From: Candidatus Obscuribacter phosphatis
GTDB taxonomy: Bacteria; Cyanobacteriota; Vampirovibrionia; Obscuribacterales; Obscuribacteraceae
NCBI GenBank assembly: GCA_001899315.1
Contig: MOYA01000001.1
Span: 683,105 to 747,104, forward strand
Direction: 5' to 3'
DNA: 64,000 nt
In this document: positions 16,475 to 23,116 of the stretch, piece by piece
Layout of the letters: every line of letters starts with the position of its first letter
Numbering within the stretch: the first letter of the stretch is position 1
The notes under the pieces: model-generated
The model's input: the letters and a program-made list of their open reading frames with translations, nothing else
Database searches by the model: none
What the model was told of the DNA's origin: nothing
Program-made: the position numbers and the translations under genes

Positions 16475-17233
16475 ATGCAAAGAACAGGAACTCTACAGGG
16501 TGAGACCGTAAGCAATTGCTCGCGCTCGTTGCGATTGGCTATGGGACTTGCTTTGGGACTGGTTTTTACTGCCAATGCTGCTTTTGCCGGTACTGCCAAT
16601 TTTGTGGTTGACGATCCCAAGAAACGAGACACTGTCAGTTTTACCTCTGATGCCCCGGTAGAGCTTATCGTCGGCAATACCAATAAGATCACGGGCAGCA
16701 TCTCAATGGATGATAGTCTTGATTTTAGTAAACAGCCCTTCTCGGCTGTTTTCGATGTCGATCTAGCATCAATCGACACCGGCATAGCCCTGCGCAACGA
16801 ACATATGCGCGACAATTTCCTCGAGACAAAGAAGTTTCCCAAAGCTACTTTTAGAGTGAAAAGTGTGAGCGCTGCCACTACCCAGCTAAAGCCCGGCAAG
16901 AAGGTAACAGTCCAGGCTGTCGGTGACTTTACCGTGCATGGAAAAACAGTAAGCAAGACAGTGCCGGTGGATGTGACCTATTTCGAGCCTTGCAAGCAAG
17001 AGGGTGTGAAATTTCCTGATTGCGCCATGTTGCAGATAAGAGCCGAATTGCCTGTGGCTTTCAAAGATCACGATATCAAAAGACCCGAGATCGTCTTCCA
17101 AAAGTTAGCCGACACCGTCTTCGTCAAGATATCTGCCACAGCCAGAGCTGTGAAAGAAGAGGCTAAGGGCGATAAGAAAGCTGACAAGAAAGCTGATAAG
17201 AACGCTGATAAGAACGCCAAGAAAAACAAATAG
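16475..17233 (+). CDS. YceI-family periplasmic protein with Lys-rich tail
   Basis: A strong AGGGAGGA site fixes this ATG, giving 252 residues. The signal peptide is hydrophobic about 22-36 and is probably cut at AFAG. The YceI lipocalin-like barrel follows: GSISMDDSLDF, SIDTGIALRNEHMRDNFLETKKFPKATF and GDFTVHGKTVSKTVPV. YceI proteins bind isoprenoid-type or other lipophilic ligands in the periplasm. The C-terminus is an Asp/Ala/Lys-rich tail (KADKKADKNADKNAKK) resembling the low-complexity parts of the two precursor peptides. It is 16 bases after the DUF2063 gene and probably belongs to the same operon, though its function there is unknown. Confidence 0.87.
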   Translation: MQRTGTLQGETVSNCSRSLRLAMGLALGLVFTANAAFAGTANFVVDDPKKRDTVSFTSDAPVELIVGNTNKITGSISMDDSLDFSKQPFSAVFDVDLASIDTGIALRNEHMRDNFLETKKFPKATFRVKSVSAATTQLKPGKKVTVQAVGDFTVHGKTVSKTVPVDVTYFEPCKQEGVKFPDCAMLQIRAELPVAFKDHDIKRPEIVFQKLADTVFVKISATARAVKEEAKGDKKADKKADKNADKNAKKNK

Positions 17234-17242
17234 AGTCTAGTT

Positions 17243-17274
17243 AGACTGAGGGCAGCTAAGAGTCAGTCTCTTTT
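17243..17274 (+). terminator. Weak terminator after YceI gene
   Basis: AGACTGA (17243-17249) pairs with TCAGTCT (17263-17269) and is followed by CTTTTATT. It overlaps the tlyA stop, so it may act between the convergent operons. The loop is long and a competing short hairpin exists, so support is moderate. Confidence 0.4.
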
Positions 17275-18153
17275 ATTGAGGTGGTTGAAGGCTTCTTCGA
17301 CCACCTCTTTTGCTGCTTTAGAAAATTCAGGCTTAAATTTAGATTCTAAATCGGTCTCTGCTTTGGTTGCTTCTAACCTCTTATCTCCGGTTAGGTAAAG
17401 CAAGTACTCTATATTTCCTGAAGGACCCTTGATAGGCGAATAGGTTAAACCTGCAATGTCTAGACCAAGGTTACAAGAGAGCTTCAGGGTGTTCTCCAGT
17501 AATTCGACATGGGTCTCTCTGTTGCGCACCACGCCGCCTTTTTCTACTTTGCTTCGGCCGGCTTCAAATTGTGGTTTGACAAGAATGACTAGTTCAATCA
17601 ACCCCTCTTTCATAAGATTGATAGTGTTTGGCAAGGTTTTGTCTACTGATATAAAAGAGACGTCCATGACCGCTAGCTCTGGTGCCTGTCCGGGACTGTC
17701 TGCCAATAAAGTTTCGCTGTCAAGATTTCTGATATTGGTGCGCTCCAATACTTTTACTTTCTCGCTGGTGCGCAGGCTCCAATCTATCTGACCATAGCCC
17801 ACGTCTACGGCATAGACAAAGGCGGCACCGTGCTTCAGCAGGCAATCGGTGAAGCCTCCGGTGGAGGCGCCGACATCGATACCAATCTTGTCACGGCAAT
17901 CGACAGCAAAGGTTTTCAAGGCTTTTTCCAGTTTCAGACCTCCCCTACTGACATAAGGTTTCTCTTTATAGGCGCTGAGAATCTCAATTTTGCTGCCCGG
18001 TTTAATTGCCGTACCGGCTTTGGTAACTTTGTTGCCATTGACGAGAATGCCACCATCCATGATGGCAGTACGGGCAGCCTCGCGGCTGGCAAAATGGCCT
18101 TCTTCCACTAGAAGTAAATCCAGCCTCTGAGATTTCTCTTGCTTCTGTGACAT
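17263..18153 (-). CDS. tlyA: TlyA-type rRNA 2'-O-methyltransferase
   Basis: TlyA methylates ribose 2'-OH groups of 16S and 23S rRNA cytidines (capreomycin-sensitivity sites). The 296-residue protein has an N-terminal S4 RNA-binding domain (RLDLLLVEEGHFASREAARTAI, GGILVNGNKV). An FtsJ-like Rossmann domain follows with DVGASTGGFTDCLL for S-adenosylmethionine binding, AVDVGYGQ, DVSFISV and the LVKPQFE active-site Lys. The length is slightly longer than usual (about 270) because of a charged tail. The neighbouring tRNA-Ser is divergent. Older literature calls the family haemolysin A; that label should not be used for function here. Confidence 0.92.
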   Translation of the reverse strand: MSQKQEKSQRLDLLLVEEGHFASREAARTAIMDGGILVNGNKVTKAGTAIKPGSKIEILSAYKEKPYVSRGGLKLEKALKTFAVDCRDKIGIDVGASTGGFTDCLLKHGAAFVYAVDVGYGQIDWSLRTSEKVKVLERTNIRNLDSETLLADSPGQAPELAVMDVSFISVDKTLPNTINLMKEGLIELVILVKPQFEAGRSKVEKGGVVRNRETHVELLENTLKLSCNLGLDIAGLTYSPIKGPSGNIEYLLYLTGDKRLEATKAETDLESKFKPEFSKAAKEVVEEAFNHLNKRD

Positions 18154-18202
18154 CTTGGTTACTCTTTTAGCGCATTTAATTAGTTAGAATAACAAAGTAG
18201 GA

Positions 18203-18208
18203 TATAAA
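18203..18208 (+). promoter_or_regulatory. Candidate -10 box for tRNA-Ser
   Basis: TATAAA lies ten bases before the first base of the tRNA, a plausible spacing for a transcript starting near the mature 5' end. The -35 element is not clear. Confidence 0.35.
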
Positions 18209-18217
18209 TGTATCTGT

Positions 18218-18300
18218 GGAGCAGACCTGGCTGGATGAAGACACCGCCTTGAAAGCGGCTGCCTCGAAAGGGGTTGGGGGTTCGAGTCCCTCCTGCTCCG
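18218..18300 (+). tRNA. tRNA-Ser(TGA), compact
   Basis: The acceptor stem GGAGCAG/CTGCTCC is a perfect seven pairs, followed by discriminator G. The anticodon loop CTTGAAA holds anticodon TGA. A class-II long variable arm (CCTC-GAAA-GGGG) and a T-arm with TTCGAGT between GGGGG and CCCTC are present. It would read UCA/UCN serine codons. At 83 nt it is shorter than usual: the linker at positions 8-9 seems one base short, the D-stem is weak, and the anticodon stem has only four good pairs. CCA is not encoded. A functional tRNA is likely, but the D-arm deserves checking. Confidence 0.78.
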
Positions 18301-18319
18301 GATTTTTGAAACCGGTGAA

Positions 18320-19627
18320 ATGCAAGTCTGGGTTGGCCTGACAACTAGCGATCTGACCGGACTGGAACATAGCCCGGGCCTTTCTTTTAGAGCCCAAAGC
18401 GGCACTATGCAGGTTTGTCAGGGCGGGCGGGTCCTCTTTGATACTGCCTCTTTGCGAGTACACAGCGCTGACCAAGTCTTAAGCGCTGAGGGCAAGAAGG
18501 TCAGTTTGCGGGAGCCGGTTATATTAAAGACTGCCGGCAGAACTTCCGCTTTCTATATTGATAACTTAAAGCGAGCCGGCATCAAGGGGGCTCCCTTTTA
18601 TCGCGGCGATATTCGCATAGCTAAAAGCGGCAACAAAGTTAGAGTTTCTCTATTTCTAGATCTAGATAGCTATCTGGCCGGAGTATTAGCGGCGGAAATG
18701 CCGGCCAGCTATCATATCGAGGCTCTCAAAGGACAAGCCCTTTGTGCTCGTACCTATGCTCTGCACCCTCGCTTACCGCATGACCTAGACAAGGTAAATG
18801 TCTGCGATTCTTTTCTTTGTTGTCAATATTTTGCAGGGCACAGTGCCGCCCTCGATGCCCGCATAGACAAAGCCATAAGCGCAACTGCTTCGGAAGTTTT
18901 GGTTTTTGATGATAAGCCCATTTTGGCACTTTTTAGTAGTAATGCCGGTGGGCACACTGAAAATTATGAAAATTGTTTTTCAGACCCGCTAACTGGGGCT
19001 TTCCCGCCGCCGCCGCTGCCTTACCTCAAGGGGGTAGCAGAAGGCCGCTTTGCCGTGGCAGCTGGAGGCGAAGATTTTCTGCGCTATCTCTGGGGCAATA
19101 GACAGAACAAAACTTTTAGTGCCGATGCCTGGTCTGGTAAGTTTCATTTCTTGCATAGCTTTAGCTCTGAGAGCCTGGAAGCGCACATGCATCATGTGGC
19201 CGAGAAATTAGCCGGTGATAGAGAGTCGGCACCATTTGTAGTACCGGCGTCTTCTGGTTTTGGCCGCATACTTGGCCTGAGAGTCTTGAAGCGTGGCGTC
19301 TCTGGTGTGGCAATAGAACTGTCAGTTGATACAGACAAAGGTAATTGGATCTTCAAGAAAGAGCTAGTCATTAGAAAGCTTTTTGAAAATGCCGATCTGA
19401 AGCTGAAGAGGCTAAATAGCGCTCGTATATTTTTCGATCAAGATTTTCAGGCAGCGCCAAGGGGCGCAAAAGTAAAGACTCTCAGGAGTCTTACAGTTTA
19501 TGGTCTTGGTTATGGACATGGAGTCGGCTTTCAGCAACAAGGCGCCCAGGGTCATGCTCTTAAGGGGCTTGATTATAGGGCCATACTTTCTCATTATTTC
19601 AATGGTGTAAATATAGAAAAGGTCTGA
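18320..19627 (+). CDS. SpoIID/LytB-domain protein
   Basis: A 435-residue protein with the SpoIID fold: VRVSLFLDLDSYLAGVLAAEMPASYHIEALKGQALCARTYAL and LFSSNAGGHTENYENCF, with YGLGYGHGVGFQQQGAQG near the end. SpoIID enzymes are lytic transglycosylases or amidase enhancers acting on denuded glycan strands. In non-sporulating bacteria and Cyanobacteria such proteins occur in cell-wall remodelling. The first 30 residues are not a clear signal peptide, so localisation is uncertain. It begins 20 bases after the tRNA and may be read from the same promoter. It ends before a strong hairpin. Confidence 0.85.
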   Translation: MQVWVGLTTSDLTGLEHSPGLSFRAQSGTMQVCQGGRVLFDTASLRVHSADQVLSAEGKKVSLREPVILKTAGRTSAFYIDNLKRAGIKGAPFYRGDIRIAKSGNKVRVSLFLDLDSYLAGVLAAEMPASYHIEALKGQALCARTYALHPRLPHDLDKVNVCDSFLCCQYFAGHSAALDARIDKAISATASEVLVFDDKPILALFSSNAGGHTENYENCFSDPLTGAFPPPPLPYLKGVAEGRFAVAAGGEDFLRYLWGNRQNKTFSADAWSGKFHFLHSFSSESLEAHMHHVAEKLAGDRESAPFVVPASSGFGRILGLRVLKRGVSGVAIELSVDTDKGNWIFKKELVIRKLFENADLKLKRLNSARIFFDQDFQAAPRGAKVKTLRSLTVYGLGYGHGVGFQQQGAQGHALKGLDYRAILSHYFNGVNIEKV

Positions 19628-19661
19628 GTGACAGTCGGTCTTTCGGCTGTGCCTAAAGAGA

Positions 19662-19704
19662 GAAAGAGACCTGCTCCTCCGGCGCAGGTCTCTTTCTTTC
19701 TTTC
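19662..19704 (+). terminator. Bidirectional intrinsic terminator
   Basis: A perfect 13-bp inverted repeat (19662-19674 with 19684-19696) has a 9-nt loop and runs into TTTCTTTCTTTC on the plus strand; the minus side is also T-rich. It lies between the convergent SpoIID-like and VIT/VWA genes. Confidence 0.88.
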
Positions 19705-19708
19705 TTTG

Positions 19709-22582
19709 TTAGTTGAAGAGAGCCGAGTCGCGAGCGGTCTGAATGAACCAGGTAACAATAGAGGGTATAGACAAACCGATGGCGACAATGGCTATACCAG
19801 TAGCTGTGCGCCCGCGTAGAAGACCACTCGGGGTCATTCCGGCTTTGGCGCCCTGCAATATTTTGAAGGCTCCGAAGAGTACGCTCAAGATTTGCAGCAT
19901 AATGGCGGATATATTCATGACAGCTTCGACATTAGCTAGATTGTTTACCCTTACTGTGCCGGCTGTGTTTACTCCTTGTACTATGGTGTATTCTGCCTGA
20001 GGGCTGATAGTGCCCAAGGTAGCTCCTTGTAAGATAGGCTTGTTTACTGAATTGGCTAAAGCATCTCCACCTGTTAAGGTGCCGATAGCAACCTGCCCGG
20101 TGCTCGTTCCTACGACAATTTGTCCGCGAGCTTGTTCGACATTGCCAAAACCCGAGAGCGAATCGGTGCTAGCTAATTTGCTTGCCTCTTGGTTGGGGTT
20201 TTGTTGTTTGAGTGGGCTATTTTGTCTGATACCCCAGCGCAGATAATCGTCTTGATTTTCCAGTATGACGCCCGAGGTGAGCGGTGTAACTAGGTGGTAG
20301 CGCAGGGCTTTTTCTATGGCTTCGGTTGATTTATTGCTGGCAATTAAATGTTTGCAGTTTTGCGCCGCCACCAAAGTGGAGAGATTAAGCGCGTCCTGAC
20401 CTTCAATAATTGCACAACTCGGCTTTACGTCGGTGTGGTAAAGACGAACCGAATAGTGATAGCCACCTGGTTTCCACTGATCAATAAAACGATTCATATC
20501 GTCTTCCAGTTTGCCGCTGCGCATAACTGGTGTCATCGGTCCAATATCCTGGTGATTTTTCAGGAATTGGCTGGTATTGGTCCAAACATCATCGAGAGCC
20601 AGCTCATAGTAAGTAGGCTTAGTAATGCCGGGTGTAGTGATATAGATCTCATCGTTAAAAGCCGGTTGCGGTCCATGCACCCAGAGAACTGCCGATTGAT
20701 CTAGATCTGATGCCAGTTGAGAAGCCTTGACCACGGCGGGCAGATTGTCATGACCGCCTAGGTAGGTGGCATTTTCCATAGCCTTGATTGCTTCTTCTAC
20801 GGTCATTACTTCAGGCTCTTCACCCTTATGGTTGTCGGCAAGCAAAACCTTGGTCGGAACCAACTTCGAAACTTTTTTGAGCATTTTAGTAAGATCGTCT
20901 TTGTAGTTCTTCACTTGGCTCGAACCGTCTACGACAACTACTAAGTTTTGGGGCGTCGCGTTAGGCTCTGCTTTCACAGTTTCAACGGCATAGCCGCCGG
21001 TCACCTGGTCTTGGGCGGCAAAGGCACCTAAGCTATGTTCTCTTTCGGCTTGCAGTGAAATGCCTGCGTTCTTAACCTCCTGTTCGTTTATCTCTCCTGA
21101 ATAAGTATGGTTGCCTGCGCTATTTGAGATCTCATGCAGACCGGCAGTGGCCAAATTTAGCTTGCTTTGCGAGTTTAGTCTGACTGCGTGCGTTTTGGCT
21201 GCCTTGAAATTGGTCGAGACCAGGCGCGGCATCGCCATTGAGGCATGGCTGGCCGAATCAAGCTTGAGTGGCACTGTCATTGATAGACTGACTTTGGTTT
21301 CTTTATTAACCTGCACTGGAAAACACTGCAAAAGTACCCGACCTTTGCCCAGATAGGTGACAAGTGCCGGATCTCTTCTACCTGTCACTACTTCGCTGTA
21401 GGCGCCCCGTGCTTGTGTGGTACTAGTTATAGTGGCATCAGTGGGCTTGCCGTCCATCCACAAGGTCATATTGGATACCACGGCACCTGGCGGCAGAGCT
21501 AGTTCGGCTCTGGCTTCCTGGGCGGAGGTGCTGGTGTTTTTTAAGACGAAGGTCCAGTTCAGATTTGCTGTGAGGTGGTCGGCATTGACCGAGCCGCCAA
21601 TCTGAGATCTTTTCAGGCTCAGTCCCTTAATTTGCTCTCCTACAACTTGTCTGGCTAGATAATTGTCATAGGCGCTCGATGTGGTGTAGTCGCCGGACTG
21701 GTCGCCGGCTGCCAGTTCTGATACTGCTTCATAGGGCTGGGAGGTGAGAGCAAAAAAGACCTTGCGGGCGCTTGTTTCGTTCAGCCCCAAGAATAGACCT
21801 GAGAGTCCGCCGGTATCCGGCGCGGCAATATCCCTCTTTATTTCGGTTTCGCTGTCTAGAAAGGGTAAACGGAGCCTTTCTAGAGCTTCGCTGCTCTCTT
21901 TTAAGTCTTCTGAGAGAGCCGCTTTTTCGTTGACCTTTATGAAAGTCTGGCGGGCTTCCGAAAGTCCTGTGGTCATAAATGACAGCAAGACGCCGGCGAT
22001 GCTATAAATCTTCTGGCAGAAGCGGGCATTGTCGGTCTCCCAAGCCTGGCTCAGTTTTTTCATCAGATGCAGGCTTGTGATTAATGAGGCGAGAGCGGCA
22101 CAAGCGCCGATTATCGCATCGCCTGCATGGCTGTTGTAGTAATTGTAGAGTAGCGGTGTACCAAGATATAAGGCTGCCGCACAAGCGATAAAAACCAGGG
22201 CTGAGCCTCCGATGGCTGCACCGTTATAGAGCCCTAGCCGGCGGCTATTGCCTAGTTTGTTTCGAAAGAGACGATCCCAAACTAGATAGTTACCGAGCGG
22301 TATCATCGTTAGTAGGCCATATTGCAAGAGTGTTTCGACTGGGTGTCTCATGACCAGTTCGACTGCTGTGACGAGATTAGAGAGCGCCGCAAAGATTAGT
22401 AAGGCCGCCGGTAAGGCTGTGCCGGCGGTGATTATAGTCATGTCTTGAAAGGAGAGCGGCTTCTTCATGTAGCTTGATCCGCCTTCTTGTGCATTATGCA
22501 GATCACTCTCTTCAAAGGTCGGGTTCTCTAAGGTTGCGGTGCCGCAAGTCTTTTCGCGTAGTTCTTTTAAGGTATTATTCAT
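19709..22582 (-). CDS. Large membrane protein with VIT and VWA-like domains
   Basis: AAGGAG sits correctly before ATG at 22582, giving about 957 residues. The N-terminal third has several hydrophobic spans (PAALLIFAALSNLV, LLTMIPLGNYLVW, IGGSALVFIACAAALYLG). The middle is a VIT domain (LNWTFVLKNTSTSAQEARAE, GAVVSNMTLWMDGKPTDATI, GRVLLQCFPVQVNKETKV). A VWA-like domain follows with NLVVVVDGSSQVKN, in which the metal site is DGSSQ rather than the usual DxSxS. Two hydrophobic segments close the protein. VIT/VWA membrane proteins occur beside exosortase systems in other bacteria, but no exosortase gene is here. A role in the envelope is inferred; the substrate is unknown. Confidence 0.75.
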   Translation of the reverse strand: MNNTLKELREKTCGTATLENPTFEESDLHNAQEGGSSYMKKPLSFQDMTIITAGTALPAALLIFAALSNLVTAVELVMRHPVETLLQYGLLTMIPLGNYLVWDRLFRNKLGNSRRLGLYNGAAIGGSALVFIACAAALYLGTPLLYNYYNSHAGDAIIGACAALASLITSLHLMKKLSQAWETDNARFCQKIYSIAGVLLSFMTTGLSEARQTFIKVNEKAALSEDLKESSEALERLRLPFLDSETEIKRDIAAPDTGGLSGLFLGLNETSARKVFFALTSQPYEAVSELAAGDQSGDYTTSSAYDNYLARQVVGEQIKGLSLKRSQIGGSVNADHLTANLNWTFVLKNTSTSAQEARAELALPPGAVVSNMTLWMDGKPTDATITSTTQARGAYSEVVTGRRDPALVTYLGKGRVLLQCFPVQVNKETKVSLSMTVPLKLDSASHASMAMPRLVSTNFKAAKTHAVRLNSQSKLNLATAGLHEISNSAGNHTYSGEINEQEVKNAGISLQAEREHSLGAFAAQDQVTGGYAVETVKAEPNATPQNLVVVVDGSSQVKNYKDDLTKMLKKVSKLVPTKVLLADNHKGEEPEVMTVEEAIKAMENATYLGGHDNLPAVVKASQLASDLDQSAVLWVHGPQPAFNDEIYITTPGITKPTYYELALDDVWTNTSQFLKNHQDIGPMTPVMRSGKLEDDMNRFIDQWKPGGYHYSVRLYHTDVKPSCAIIEGQDALNLSTLVAAQNCKHLIASNKSTEAIEKALRYHLVTPLTSGVILENQDDYLRWGIRQNSPLKQQNPNQEASKLASTDSLSGFGNVEQARGQIVVGTSTGQVAIGTLTGGDALANSVNKPILQGATLGTISPQAEYTIVQGVNTAGTVRVNNLANVEAVMNISAIMLQILSVLFGAFKILQGAKAGMTPSGLLRGRTATGIAIVAIGLSIPSIVTWFIQTARDSALFN

Positions 22583-22643
22583 GGTCTTTCTCCTTAGTAA
22601 AAGCAAGCCAAGCTGTAATACCGCAGGTGGTGCTAACCGGGCA

Positions 22644-22711
22644 GGCTATCGGCTCGCGCCTAGACACTTATTCATGCCGTTAAAATGGCATGAATAGTCA
22701 TCTCGATAGCC
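22644..22711. repeat. Nested inverted repeat upstream of VIT/VWA gene
   Basis: Outer arms GGCTATCG (22644-22651) and CGATAGCC (22704-22711) enclose inner arms ATTCATGCC (22670-22678) and GGCATGAAT (22687-22695). The whole could fold as one bulged hairpin in RNA of either strand, or act as paired operators. It ends about 60 bases before the gene start on the minus strand. Confidence 0.6.
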
Positions 22712-23067
22712 GGCTTTCGGTCGGCAGTCTGAGGTATTAAGCTCATTCAGCCCCTTGCAAAGACTGGCAGTCGATTTTCGACTGACGCGTGCTTGAAAGA
22801 GCGGGCTGAAATTTGCTCGCTGCTTGTTCCGCCTGGCATAGCATGAGATTAGTCACGCCCCAAGCTAAGACCTTGATTCAGGCTGAAGCGGAAAGCTCAA
22901 GTCTGAGGCAAAGCTAATGCCTAGCGGTTTTGTTTGTAGTGGTAAGTTGCTAACAGCCTAAAGTGGCTAAAGCAGACTGTACAACTTTTTGCCGGTTTGT
23001 CAAGGGGGGGGGTGATCGCAAATAGTCTTCAAATACTGATCATCGTCGGTACCGCGGACGGTATCAA

Positions 23068-23103
23068 AGTGAAGAAGGACTGAGCTGCCAGTCCTTCTTC
23101 ACT
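23068..23103 (-). terminator. Hairpin terminator after the zinc-ribbon protein gene
   Basis: A perfect 14-bp inverted repeat (23068-23081 with 23090-23103) has an 8-nt loop, 14 bases past the stop of the minus-strand gene. Only a short T-run follows, but stem strength and position support termination. Confidence 0.7.
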
Positions 23104-23116
23104 CTATTGACTTTGC

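Larger units (their letters stand above)
22583..23116. other. 534-bp intergenic region with inverted repeats
   Basis: No gene is visible. It contains the nested inverted repeat at 22644-22711, a 7-bp hairpin at 22768-22784, a run of nine G at 23004-23012 and the terminator-like hairpin at 23068-23103. It lies upstream of the VIT/VWA gene, so part of it may be that gene's promoter or leader. Confidence 0.55.
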
